A stretch of DNA of 64,000 bases from Parashewanella tropica. Its GTDB lineage: Bacteria; Pseudomonadota; Gammaproteobacteria; Enterobacterales; Shewanellaceae. Both the position numbers and the translations under genes were made by a program. Positions 42,171-51,356 of this stretch are shown piece after piece. Every line of letters begins with the position of its first letter. Within the stretch, counting starts at the first letter, position 1. Location: the NCBI RefSeq assembly GCF_004358445.1, contig NZ_CP037951.1, positions 3,752,001 to 3,816,000 on the forward strand, given 5' to 3'. The notes under the pieces were generated by a model. The model searched no databases, was not told the DNA's origin, and worked only from the letters and a program-made list of their open reading frames with translations.

Positions 42171-44507
42171 TTAATATAAGTTGGTTATAAATTTATTTTG
42201 AGTCGGTGTAATAGAGCTCTTTCGAATAAATCGCATGGCTAGCACTGGTAGAACGATCAGATCAAAAATCAGTGCAAGAATAATGGTGCCGCTGGTCAGT
42301 AATCCCATTTGTGCGTTCTTTTCAAATGAGGAAGTAGATAACAGTAGAAAGCCAACGACTAACAAAGCTGAGCTGATGACAATAGCACTCATGGTGTGCT
42401 CAAATGTATTTTTAACGCTTTGCTCAGGTGAGAGCCCATTTTTCAACCCTTTGATATATTGATAAAGAAAGTGCACTGTATCATCAACAATAATACCAAT
42501 AGCCATTGCCGATACACCAGCTAGTCCCATTGATATTTGACCTTGAATGCAATACCAAAAACCGAAAGCCATACCTACTGGTAATAAGTTCGGTATAAGG
42601 GTTAGCAAGCCAATGTAAAACGATCTAAAAACTAAGGTTAAAGCAACTGATATAATAAGAAATGCGATAAAAGCTCCTTGAAGCAAGCTAACAATATTGC
42701 TTTGACCAATATGAGAAAATATAAGTGATGGGCTTGAGTAACTATAATTGATATATTTAGGTTTATTATCTTCAAGCCAACCCTTGACTTTATTTTCGAA
42801 TGCGATCATTTCCAACGAGCTGCTGTTATGTAATCGAGCTGTTAGTTTAATTGCTGACTTATCAAAATTAAGCATATCATCTGCACCTTTGCCAAAAGGC
42901 AACGACATTTCATATAGCAGAAAATGTTGCGCTGCCAATGTTGGATTATTTGGAATTCGATAAAATTCAGGGTTATTTGCATTCATCAAGAGATTGAGCT
43001 GTTTTATTCTATGGAGCAGACTACTAGTGATAACAACTTCAGGTTGATCCATAAGCCAAGCATCAAAAGCTTCAATAAATTTGAGGTATTCAAAGGAAAA
43101 TACACCGTTTTTTTCAGTACTTGAAATCGAGTAATCAATGTTATATAGCCCTGAAAATTGTTCATCAATGGCTTCTGAATCTAGTCTAAATTCGACTGTT
43201 TTATCGAAGTACTTAATTAAGTCATCATTGCCTTGGTTTAAGAGGCTTAAGCTTGCTAGTACTAATGTACAGGGAACAATAATATAGAGAATTTGTTTTT
43301 GTTTTCGAATAACTAAATTAGAAAGCCAGCCCATATTATCAAACACTTTGATTACATAGCTTTTTTTAGAGGACAAAGTCAGCTTCATGAGTAATGCAGG
43401 CAGTAGAGTAAATGAAAGCAATAACGAAAACATAACTCCAAAAGCAACAATATTTCCCAGATCTCTAAAAGGTGGTGAATCGCTAGTGTTCATAGCAATA
43501 AAACCAATAATCGTTGTTAGATGACTGACAAGAATGGGCTTGGCATTATGTCGATATGACAACAATACAGCCTTAGATTGTGCTTCACCCAATAGGAGTC
43601 GTTTCTTCACATAGCTGATAATGTGAATACACGATGCCACAATGACTGTAAACATTATTATTGGTGCAGAAATTGATGGTGCTGAAAGGTTGATACCAAG
43701 CCAACCTGCTAGACCTAAGGCTCCCAACAGTGAAAGTAATAACACAATAAGTATACAGCTTGCGGCTTTAAATGAGCCGAGAATTATGCCTGCTGCTATT
43801 AATACAAAGACTACCATTAATGGTATGAGTGTAATAAAATCACGTTTAGCGGCGGTAAAAAAAGCACTGTTCATTGTTACTAAACCCGTGACATAAAATT
43901 TATGATCAGGATAGTCAATTTTAAGATCGCTCAGCACATCATCAACACCACTGCTAACCGCTAGAGTTTCTTGTTTGTGGTTTTTTCCTGGTAGTAATGT
44001 GGTAATATTTACTGCTGAGTATTGACCATCTTGGGTGATAAGGTTACCTACTAAGTCTTTTTCTTTGTTTGCAGTTTTTTTAACGAACTCAATATGCTCT
44101 GTTGTTATTTGTTTCGGATCATAAATAAACTCCTCAATGAAAATTTCATCATTGATAGCTTGGCTATAAGGAAAGTTAGTAAGGGAATCAACTCGTAATA
44201 CATGTGGTATTTTCCACAAACGATTTGTAAGTTCACTAATTAAACCTATTGTTTTGAGATTATATATATCATCATGATTAGGCCTGATCATAATAAATAT
44301 ATTATCAGTCTTACTATAGGTACTTTCCATTGTCTCTAATATTTGTAGATCTGTATTACCTTTATCAAAAAATATTTTATAATCACTGGACAATTCAATG
44401 TTTTTCAAACCTAAAATTGAAAATATAGTAAATATAATCACTCCAGACAATAATAGCCGACTCGTTCTGGACGTTAATATCCAAACTATATTGATGTTGT
44501 GCTTCAT
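42171..44507 (-). CDS. MMPL/RND-family exporter
   Basis: The 778-residue form starting at MKHNINIVW overlaps the monooxygenase stop in ATGA; a start five codons upstream is also possible. It has two copies of the six-helix RND unit with periplasmic loops. The second unit contains GLAGVSAMAIGIIVDDTVHF (proton-relay aspartates). Proteins of this COG1033/COG4258 type move lipids or hydrophobic metabolites across the inner membrane. Its adaptor-like neighbours support export of an acylated product. Confidence 0.88.
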   Translation of the reverse strand: MKHNINIVWILTSRTSRLLLSGVIIFTIFSILGLKNIELSSDYKIFFDKGNTDLQILETMESTYSKTDNIFIMIRPNHDDIYNLKTIGLISELTNRLWKIPHVLRVDSLTNFPYSQAINDEIFIEEFIYDPKQITTEHIEFVKKTANKEKDLVGNLITQDGQYSAVNITTLLPGKNHKQETLAVSSGVDDVLSDLKIDYPDHKFYVTGLVTMNSAFFTAAKRDFITLIPLMVVFVLIAAGIILGSFKAASCILIVLLLSLLGALGLAGWLGINLSAPSISAPIIMFTVIVASCIHIISYVKKRLLLGEAQSKAVLLSYRHNAKPILVSHLTTIIGFIAMNTSDSPPFRDLGNIVAFGVMFSLLLSFTLLPALLMKLTLSSKKSYVIKVFDNMGWLSNLVIRKQKQILYIIVPCTLVLASLSLLNQGNDDLIKYFDKTVEFRLDSEAIDEQFSGLYNIDYSISSTEKNGVFSFEYLKFIEAFDAWLMDQPEVVITSSLLHRIKQLNLLMNANNPEFYRIPNNPTLAAQHFLLYEMSLPFGKGADDMLNFDKSAIKLTARLHNSSSLEMIAFENKVKGWLEDNKPKYINYSYSSPSLIFSHIGQSNIVSLLQGAFIAFLIISVALTLVFRSFYIGLLTLIPNLLPVGMAFGFWYCIQGQISMGLAGVSAMAIGIIVDDTVHFLYQYIKGLKNGLSPEQSVKNTFEHTMSAIVISSALLVVGFLLLSTSSFEKNAQMGLLTSGTIILALIFDLIVLPVLAMRFIRKSSITPTQNKFITNLY

Positions 44508-45568
44508 AATATTTTTTTCCACTTTTCCATATAACTTTCTAACAACGTAATTACATGGTTCACATCTCTTTCAACCCCCAAAATTAACTCAGATCCTCGG
44601 CAACTGAACCACTTACGTCCAATAATGAATAGTCCAGGCTCAGGCGTTTCTCCTTGGTTATGAATAAAGCCGTTGCCATCTGAACAATGTGGAAGTTTTA
44701 ACCACTGAGTATTATCTTGATAACCTACAGCCCAAATCACTACATCAATGGTTTTTGTGCTTCCATCAAGAAAAGTAACTATTTCGTTTGAACATGAGAG
44801 CAATCTAGGTTTGATGTCAACACCAAGAGTCTTTAACTCTTTATTATTAAAGTTAGCGCAAGGAATGGGGTTGCGATTTTTTAGAATTTTCGCAATAAAT
44901 GATGAATTACTAGCATTAAGAATACCTAAATTCTTCAACCACCAAAATAGGTCTTTACCTAAAACTCTATTAGGTAGTAACCCTCGGCTTGTACCTGTAG
45001 ACAATGTTACTTGGCAACGTTGAGCAAGCCCGCCAGCAATTTGCCTCCCGGATGCTCCATCACCGACAACTACTACGTTAGAATCATTAGGAACAATAGA
45101 TAATGAAGAGAGTTGAGACGTTAATTGACATACTTTTTCTGATAGTAATTTGCTTATGTTAGGAATTGTTACGGATTGATTTGATCCTGTAGCATTGACA
45201 ACTGTTCTGGCATGTAACTGTTCACCAGAACTTAATTCTAGTATGAATATATTTGATTTTTTAACTAGCGATATCACATCCGCTAGTTCACGAATATTCA
45301 AGTTAAATTGATTTGCATATATTTTTAAATAGCGACCAATTTCGCAAACTTTAGGAAACTCTGCAGGATCACCAGGTAAAGGAAGTCCTGGTAAATTACA
45401 AAATTGACGGGAAGTAAACAGACGCATACCATCTAATCTATTTAACCATACTTGACCTACTACATTCCGCTCTAATACAAGGTAATTAAGATTTTTGTCA
45501 TGCAGTTGCTTTGCTGCGTATAGCCCACATTGACCTGCGCCAATAATAATTGTATCAAATACTTTCAT
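44504..45568 (-). CDS. FAD/NAD(P)H-dependent monooxygenase-like flavoprotein
   Basis: A 354-residue two-dinucleotide-fold protein: FAD motif GAGQCG at residues 10-15, NAD(P)H motif GDGASG at 169-174, and an ATG-type motif in VVIWAVGYQDN near 275-285. It resembles the COG2072 flavin monooxygenase/CzcO group, enzymes that oxidise amines, sulfides, thiols or ketones. Its start follows the ACP gene by one base, so the two are tightly coupled. The substrate is unknown; an ACP-bound acyl chain or a sulfur atom is plausible from context. Confidence 0.82.
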   Translation of the reverse strand: MKVFDTIIIGAGQCGLYAAKQLHDKNLNYLVLERNVVGQVWLNRLDGMRLFTSRQFCNLPGLPLPGDPAEFPKVCEIGRYLKIYANQFNLNIRELADVISLVKKSNIFILELSSGEQLHARTVVNATGSNQSVTIPNISKLLSEKVCQLTSQLSSLSIVPNDSNVVVVGDGASGRQIAGGLAQRCQVTLSTGTSRGLLPNRVLGKDLFWWLKNLGILNASNSSFIAKILKNRNPIPCANFNNKELKTLGVDIKPRLLSCSNEIVTFLDGSTKTIDVVIWAVGYQDNTQWLKLPHCSDGNGFIHNQGETPEPGLFIIGRKWFSCRGSELILGVERDVNHVITLLESYMEKWKKIL

Positions 45569-45844
45569 TTATGAAGCTACCTTATCAGGTTGCTGCAAGT
45601 ATATGCCCATTAAATATGTAACCAAGGCATTTACAGTTGGATATTCAAATGCCAAAGTCGGTGATACTTCAATATGCATACAGTCTTCTATCACGGCAGT
45701 TAGCTGTACATGCCCTGCTGAGTCTAAGCCTAAACGTGAAAATGATGTATCGATGTGTTTATCTAGAGAAAAACCGTCAACACTAGAAGACATATATTTG
45801 CAAATTTCAGCAACAAGTGTTTCTTTTGAGATTGTGTTTTCCAT
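45569..45844 (-). CDS. Acyl carrier protein
   Basis: A 91-residue acidic helical protein with the phosphopantetheine site GLDSAGHVQL (Ser42). It would carry an acyl chain as a thioester. It lies between the fatty acyl-AMP ligase gene (124 bases away) and the monooxygenase gene (adjacent). A phosphopantetheinyl transferase is encoded at the end of the same cluster. It is distinct from the housekeeping AcpP sequence. Confidence 0.9.
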   Translation of the reverse strand: MENTISKETLVAEICKYMSSSVDGFSLDKHIDTSFSRLGLDSAGHVQLTAVIEDCMHIEVSPTLAFEYPTVNALVTYLMGIYLQQPDKVAS

Positions 45845-45968
45845 AAAATTTTCCTTAATTTATTTTTAAATAAACGATCTTCACAGAAAGCTATCTTTAC
45901 TGAGCAAAATCGAAGGGGTAATATTGCTTATTTGAGGTAGAACAGCAGGGCTGTTAAACTATAAGAAA

Positions 45969-47642
45969 TTAAATGAGTTCAATACATGCGGTGCGCTTTA
46001 CTTTACCACTAGTCGTTTTAGGAATCGTTCCAGGCTTAACTACACGCAATATATCTATTGAAACTTCATGTTGTTCATTAATTAAAGCTCTCAAGTCGTT
46101 TATAAGCACCTGTTCACAAGTTGTACTTAAGGCTCGTTTATTAATTTCAACAATAGCCCCTAACTTAGTGCATGAATCTTGCTGATAGGTAAAAACTGAA
46201 GAACCATTACCTCCCGAGGCATGCAGATAATTGTTACAAGTTCTCTCAATATCATAGGGGTATAAGTTTCGACCTCTAATAATCATCATCTCTTTAAGGC
46301 GACCAGTAACATAAAGCATACCTGTTAGGATGAAGCCTAAATCACCTGTTCTTAAATAGTATTTACCGTTAAAGGGGTTTAACTTCGCTCGAAAATCAGA
46401 TTTAGTTTTTTCCTTGTTATTAAGATAACCATGTGCAATTGAAGCACCTGAGACCCAAATTTCACCGACTTCATTATCTTTACACAGTTCCATACTTTCT
46501 GGATTAACGATTTTCACATCAAAGCTATGTGCAATTGCACCGCAACTCACAATTTTTGTCCCTTTTTTTGCTGTAATACACCTTCCTTGTGATAACTCAT
46601 TTTTATCAAGTGTAACTGTCATTACACCAGAGTGATGCGGCCCACCAGATATTAATAGGGTGGTCTCAGCCATACCGTAAGTAGGAAAAAAAGAATTTGG
46701 GTCGAAACCATATTTCTTAAACTTATCAGAAAAAGCCAACATTGTTTGCTCATTAACTGGTTCTGAGCCATTCAGTGCGACTTTCCAACAGCTTAGATCA
46801 ATATTCGATAAATCCTCATTATCTCGAATGAACTTGACGCAATGTTCATATCCGAAATTAGGGGCTGCTGAACACGAAATCTTATAGTGTGAAATCAAAT
46901 GTAACCAACGACTCGGACGTTGAATGAAGTTCATTGGTGGCATAAAAACATATGTACCAGCCATGTATAAAGGATTCATCATATGTCCAACTAACCCCAT
47001 ATCATGAAATTGAGGCAACCAACCTCCAGCTATGACTCCTTTCGAGTGTCCACATGCATGTCGAATTGATTCCATGTTATCAACAATATTTTCATGGCTA
47101 ATTACAACCCCTTTAGGAGCACTTGTTGAACCTGATGTATACTGGATAAATGCAATATCATTTGGTTTGATATGCGGTAAATGGCTTATATTGTTAGTCT
47201 CATCTTGTTCAGTGACCCACGTTAATACATCTTGTTTTGAGGAGCTGATTTGTTCTAGCTGTCCTGATAATAGTGTTTTTGTAGTATTTGTTGTCAAAAC
47301 CACGTTGATCATAGCATCTTCAATAACACCGAGGGTTCGTTCAAGTTGCTGTGAATTACGGGTTACATTTAGTGGTACAGCTATAACGCCTGATAACAAG
47401 CAAGCGAGAAAGTTCACTATGAAGTCAAAGCCTGATGGGTAAAGTAGTGCAACAGGTTTACCTTGATAACCTAAAGCCAGAAGTAATTGTGCTCTTTTAT
47501 AAGCTGCAGAATAAAGCTCTTTGTAACTAAGAAATTCTGCTGTGTCTATATCACGAGGTTGAAAAATACTCGCCAAGTGATTTGGTTGGTTTCGAGCATG
47601 CTCCCTGATTGCATCCATTAATAATGGGTAGTTACCAGACAT
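45969..47642 (-). CDS. Fatty acyl-AMP ligase (FAAL)
   Basis: The 557-residue adenylating enzyme has the P-loop YTSGSTSAPKG (168-178), YGMAE (322-326), a C-terminal RTGDLG motif and the catalytic lysine in TSGKVKR. The central pattern (FMPPMNFIQRPSRWL, SAAPNFGYEHC, LNGSEPV) is that of FAALs, which activate fatty acids to acyl-AMP and pass them to an ACP instead of CoA. It follows the cysteine desulfurase gene by three bases. The ACP two positions on is the likely acceptor. Confidence 0.92.
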   Translation of the reverse strand: MSGNYPLLMDAIREHARNQPNHLASIFQPRDIDTAEFLSYKELYSAAYKRAQLLLALGYQGKPVALLYPSGFDFIVNFLACLLSGVIAVPLNVTRNSQQLERTLGVIEDAMINVVLTTNTTKTLLSGQLEQISSSKQDVLTWVTEQDETNNISHLPHIKPNDIAFIQYTSGSTSAPKGVVISHENIVDNMESIRHACGHSKGVIAGGWLPQFHDMGLVGHMMNPLYMAGTYVFMPPMNFIQRPSRWLHLISHYKISCSAAPNFGYEHCVKFIRDNEDLSNIDLSCWKVALNGSEPVNEQTMLAFSDKFKKYGFDPNSFFPTYGMAETTLLISGGPHHSGVMTVTLDKNELSQGRCITAKKGTKIVSCGAIAHSFDVKIVNPESMELCKDNEVGEIWVSGASIAHGYLNNKEKTKSDFRAKLNPFNGKYYLRTGDLGFILTGMLYVTGRLKEMMIIRGRNLYPYDIERTCNNYLHASGGNGSSVFTYQQDSCTKLGAIVEINKRALSTTCEQVLINDLRALINEQHEVSIDILRVVKPGTIPKTTSGKVKRTACIELI

Positions 47643-47645
47643 AAT

Positions 47646-48821
47646 CTATCCCTCCCCTATAGCTAAAAGATTTTGAGTTTCAGCAACAAGGACAGTAACG
47701 AATTTTTCTATATCTTGAAGAGAGGTGAAACGACCAAAGGACACTCTAATAGTACTTTGAATATCATGCTCTTTGATATTCATAGCTTTTAAAACATGAG
47801 AGATATTTTTCTTGCTATTATTACTACAGGCCGAACCAACAGAAATAACATAACTATTTAATAACTCCATACGTGCTCCCAAAGCTTCACCACGAACACC
47901 TTTGATAGTTATACTTAATGTATTCGACAGTGCTGCATCTTGGGCTAATTTTCCATTAAACTTTACTTCAATTGGCGCTGCTCTAAGTAATTCCACCATG
48001 TATTGCTTACATGACCAATTATTCTGTTCCCATTGTTCAATATTTAATAAAGCTTCCTGAGCAGCTTTTGATGCCCCCATAATAGAAACAAAGTTTTCAG
48101 TTCCTGAACGCATTGATAATTCTTGCCCACCACCATGAATTAAGGGGGGAATTGAATTAACATCACGAATCCATAAGCAGCCAATGCCTTTTGGGCCATA
48201 AAATTTATGTGCCGAAAGTGATAAATAATCAATTTCTAAATTCTCAACATTAATTTTACGCTTGCCAACAAGTTGAACAGCATCAACGTGAATTGGAATA
48301 CCACGTTCTTTAGCTAATTGTGCTATTTCAGGAATAGGTTGAAGAACACCTGTTTCATTATTAGCGTACATTACAGATACAAGCTGTGTATCTTTTCTCA
48401 GAGCATTCCTAAAATCCTCCGTGGTAACTGAACCATCCTTGTTTGGTTTCAAATATGTAACTTCGAAACCAAAATGTTCAGCAAAATATTTTATAGTTTC
48501 AAGCACTGATGCATGTTCAATTGCAGTTGTCAGAATATGCCCTGGTTTAGAAATATGTTTAAACAAAACTCCCTTAATCGCCCAATTGTTTGCTTCTGAA
48601 CCACCAGACGTGAAAAAGATTTTATTTGCAACTGTACTGAGCAAACTCGCAACATTTTTTCGAGATTCTGAAATAGCTTCTTTGCTTTTTATAGAGTGAC
48701 GATTATTACTTGAAGGGTTAGCAAATTGAGTTATTGCTGCAATCATCGAATTTGCAACTTCATTTGATACTGGTGTAGTTGCGTTGTAATCGAAATAGCC
48801 CGAGAGATCCTGCGAATTCAT
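47646..48821 (-). CDS. Cysteine desulfurase (NifS/IscS-like)
   Basis: A PLP enzyme that frees sulfur from cysteine as a persulfide. The 391-residue protein shows GGSEANN (73-79), the PLP aspartate in HVDAVQ (178-183), the Schiff-base lysine K206 in SAHKFYGPKG and RSGTEN (238-243). The active cysteine is C332 in SVGSACSNNSKK. It starts one base after the IscU-like stop. Placed inside an acyl-ACP cluster rather than an isc operon, it may supply sulfur to the product or a cluster to a partner enzyme. Confidence 0.93.
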   Translation of the reverse strand: MNSQDLSGYFDYNATTPVSNEVANSMIAAITQFANPSSNNRHSIKSKEAISESRKNVASLLSTVANKIFFTSGGSEANNWAIKGVLFKHISKPGHILTTAIEHASVLETIKYFAEHFGFEVTYLKPNKDGSVTTEDFRNALRKDTQLVSVMYANNETGVLQPIPEIAQLAKERGIPIHVDAVQLVGKRKINVENLEIDYLSLSAHKFYGPKGIGCLWIRDVNSIPPLIHGGGQELSMRSGTENFVSIMGASKAAQEALLNIEQWEQNNWSCKQYMVELLRAAPIEVKFNGKLAQDAALSNTLSITIKGVRGEALGARMELLNSYVISVGSACSNNSKKNISHVLKAMNIKEHDIQSTIRVSFGRFTSLQDIEKFVTVLVAETQNLLAIGEG

Positions 48822-48822
48822 C

Positions 48823-49191
48823 TTAACTAACTCCTAAATTTAATTTAGTCATTAATTTTTCATGTAACTCTTCTAAAATTTGTAAACAGTGATTTTGCGA
48901 TGGTTCTAATTCACCGAGCATGGCTTCAATGTCTTCAGGCTGCCTGAGTGCTATTTCGGCTCCGTTTTGGCCTTCTATCGAAGAACAAAAAACATTTGCT
49001 GTAGCTATAGAAGTTGCACATCCCCAGGCTTTAAATACTGCTCTATTAATTAAATTGTCAGTAATATCTAGATAAACCTTGATTCGATCACCACATACTG
49101 GATTACCAATTTCAAGCACCAAGTCAGCAGCTGATAGTTCACCGACATTTTGTGGATTGGAAAAATTATCAATAATAATTTCGTTATACAT
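48823..49191 (-). CDS. IscU/NifU-N-like Fe-S scaffold or sulfur carrier
   Basis: The start at 49191 (MYNEIIIDNFSNPQNVGEL) aligns with the IscU N-terminus; the longer frame does not. The 122-residue protein keeps C33 and D35 (NPVCGDR), C58 (WGCATS) and H101-C102 (NHCLQIL), all equivalents of the IscU cluster ligands. The LPPVK-type motif of IscU that binds HscA is absent; the C-terminal part reads ELEPSQNH there. A scaffold without chaperone binding, or a sulfur relay, is possible. It is coupled to the desulfurase. Confidence 0.85.
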   Translation of the reverse strand: MYNEIIIDNFSNPQNVGELSAADLVLEIGNPVCGDRIKVYLDITDNLINRAVFKAWGCATSIATANVFCSSIEGQNGAEIALRQPEDIEAMLGELEPSQNHCLQILEELHEKLMTKLNLGVS

Positions 49192-49244
49192 GTTGTTACC
49201 TATGTACTTTGCAAATATAAGTGGTATCTCGCTTAATACTTTAG

Positions 49245-49314
49245 ATAGATGCTCCAAACTAGCGATTGTTTAGTAATCGGCAGTAATTCACTCATAATTT
49301 TAGGGAGCATCTAT
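49245..49314. repeat. 11-bp inverted repeat between luxE-like and iscU-like genes
   Basis: ATAGATGCTCC (49245-49255) and its exact complement (49304-49314) are 48 bases apart, with a small GATT/AATC hairpin between them. In the operon mRNA this would give a long stem just ahead of the IscU-like start, perhaps controlling stability or read-through. Confidence 0.5.
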
Positions 49315-49336
49315 TTGTCTATTTATTAGGAAATAA

Positions 49337-50512
49337 CTATGCTATGACAGGGCATGAGTGAGTCCTTTGTTCTTCAATATCGTCAAGTTGCTTATCTAGG
49401 TTTACTGCACAACAGCCAAATTCTGTAGATTCAGGTAAACGCATTACATACTCAACTCGTTGACCACTACGTAAATCATTATCCGCTTTAGGTAGCAGGC
49501 GAACTAAATCTTCCGTCAGAATAAAACCCGGTGTTGAACGAGAAAGTGGATCTAGTATTGCAAGTTGACCGACTTCATTTGTAGCGACTTCTTTGTCTAA
49601 GTTTTTAGGGTCACGAACTGAAAAATGGATATATGGAGAAACATGTTTTATACCGTGTTCATCATCGATGGCCACCACATTAGATTCAACTAAAGCATAA
49701 ATATCTCTGATTTGATGCTGCTCAATCCCGAAGTACTCTATACATTCATTGTTAAATTCTTTACGAGACAGCATCTCCCCACTAAATCGCTTCCAACCAC
49801 CTAGAGTGATCACTAAGGTGTTTTTATCTAGCTTAAGTTTTTGATTTGTCGCTTTTAAAAAGCGAATAAAACGATTGATTAAGAAAGGTGGACCAATAAT
49901 ATGGCGATCAAAATTGTTCTCCCAAATTGATAATTGTTCTAAGGCATCTTCAGGCGCAAAACTGTCACTTTTAACCATAAACCTGTGGGTATCTAATAGT
50001 CCAGCCATCATATTGAGTGCTTTGATCATTCCCATTTCAGGGATTTCTTCATTTGAGGGACATAGATAAAGCCCTGCACCTTTAGAAACGCTAAAAAATT
50101 CACGATACATGGCATAAATACCGAGAGTCGCATTATCAACTGTTTCCGAACAACGGCGAGAAACACTAGGAATTCCAGATGTTCCTGTACTACGCATTTC
50201 TAATTCAACATCTTTTAGATTTTTCGATAATAACTTGTGATTATCGTTTGCCTTAAACAATTGAATAGGGATTAACGGAATTTTTATTAAATCTAAAGAT
50301 GATTTAATTACTTCAGGGCTAATATTTTTTTCTTCACACGCAGAGCGATAAAAAGCATTGTTTTCAAAGTGAAATTTAAATGAATCTATCACTAATGAGG
50401 ATTTAAACTCTAATAAGTTATTATCGCTCATTGCATATAGTTGCTTGGTAGAGGAAAGGGCTACTTTAACAGGGTCTAACCCTGAATTTTTCAATAATGA
50501 GTTTAATTCCAT
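49337..50512 (-). CDS. LuxE-like acyl-protein synthetase
   Basis: The 391-residue protein matches the LuxE family, which activates a fatty acid with ATP and holds it on a cysteine near the C-terminus. Features are NNAFYRSAC, IPIQLFK, the nucleotide loop RSTGTSGIPS (107-116), the middle stretch IIGPPFLINRF and LGGWKRFSGE. The C-terminal GCC (366-368) sits at the LuxE acyl-cysteine position. No luxA, B, C or D is nearby, so bioluminescence is not implied. It is the first enzyme gene after the AraC-type regulator. Confidence 0.88.
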   Translation of the reverse strand: MELNSLLKNSGLDPVKVALSSTKQLYAMSDNNLLEFKSSLVIDSFKFHFENNAFYRSACEEKNISPEVIKSSLDLIKIPLIPIQLFKANDNHKLLSKNLKDVELEMRSTGTSGIPSVSRRCSETVDNATLGIYAMYREFFSVSKGAGLYLCPSNEEIPEMGMIKALNMMAGLLDTHRFMVKSDSFAPEDALEQLSIWENNFDRHIIGPPFLINRFIRFLKATNQKLKLDKNTLVITLGGWKRFSGEMLSRKEFNNECIEYFGIEQHQIRDIYALVESNVVAIDDEHGIKHVSPYIHFSVRDPKNLDKEVATNEVGQLAILDPLSRSTPGFILTEDLVRLLPKADNDLRSGQRVEYVMRLPESTEFGCCAVNLDKQLDDIEEQRTHSCPVIA

Positions 50513-50588
50513 TTTATATAATCACTGTCTCGATCCTAATGAAACAGTGATTTTAAATAATAAATAAATCAATAATTGAACAAACTTG

Positions 50589-51356
50589 CTAACTTTCAGA
50601 TATAGTAGCTTTTAATTGCTTAATAGAAAGGCCAAACATTGATCTGAATGTTCTGCTTAAGTGTGCACTATCAGAAAAACCAGCATAATAAGCTGCTTCA
50701 GTGGCTCTCGCCCCTTTTGCCATCGCAGTAATAGCACAAATTAAACGCCGCCACTTCAAATAAGGTCGCCATGCAATACCAACCTCATTCTTAAATAAAT
50801 GTAAGAACCGACTCATAGATAGAGATAGTTCAGATGCAATATCTGCTGCTCGTAAGTCAGCTGGCTTTTGGCATCTTCCCGAAAAACAAAGGTTCAACCT
50901 TTGTATAAGGCTTAGAATTCGTTTGTCTTTAATGTTACTGTTTTCAACTGATAAATTGAAAGGTAAATTCAGTATATCGAAAAGCGGTGCTAGAGTAGTT
51001 ATTAGATTCGTAATATGCTCATGGGGGGCTGGACAACTTACGACTTTGTCATTAATAGATATTGCTGCAGAGTTGTTTAGTATTTGTTTCAATGCCGCCC
51101 CTAAAATACTTTGTGGCTCAACTAGTAATAACAATCCGTTATTCAGTTGCAATTGATGTTCAACTTGAGAATCAATAATGAAACTTCCTGCCAGCTTTAT
51201 ATTCGAAAGTTTACATTGTGAATCCTTAGTTGACCAAACAATTTGTATAGCATGATGCTTATGCATTTCCACATCCAAAGAAGTACCATAAAAAATTATT
51301 ATATGACCCTTTATCCAAATATTTTGTCCAAGTTTTGTAAATGCAATCTCGTTCAT
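50589..51356 (-). CDS. AraC family transcriptional regulator
   Basis: A 255-residue regulator with an N-terminal sensing domain of cupin type (HKHHAIQIVWS near residues 31-41) and a C-terminal AraC DNA-binding domain. The first helix-turn-helix is in RAADIASELSLSMSRFLHLF, and the second in EAAYYAGFSDSAHLSRTFRS. It is the promoter-proximal gene of the acyl cluster on the same strand, 76 bases before the luxE-like gene. It most likely controls the cluster in response to a small ligand. Confidence 0.9.
   Translation of the reverse strand: MNEIAFTKLGQNIWIKGHIIIFYGTSLDVEMHKHHAIQIVWSTKDSQCKLSNIKLAGSFIIDSQVEHQLQLNNGLLLLVEPQSILGAALKQILNNSAAISINDKVVSCPAPHEHITNLITTLAPLFDILNLPFNLSVENSNIKDKRILSLIQRLNLCFSGRCQKPADLRAADIASELSLSMSRFLHLFKNEVGIAWRPYLKWRRLICAITAMAKGARATEAAYYAGFSDSAHLSRTFRSMFGLSIKQLKATISES

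Noticed and set aside
47646-49191. Housekeeping isc operon
   Set aside because: iscR, iscA, hscBA and fdx are absent and the pair is coupled to acyl-activation genes on both sides.
49337-50512. Bioluminescence (lux) operon
   Set aside because: Only a LuxE-like protein is present; no luciferase subunits, LuxC reductase or LuxD thioesterase are encoded in the window.
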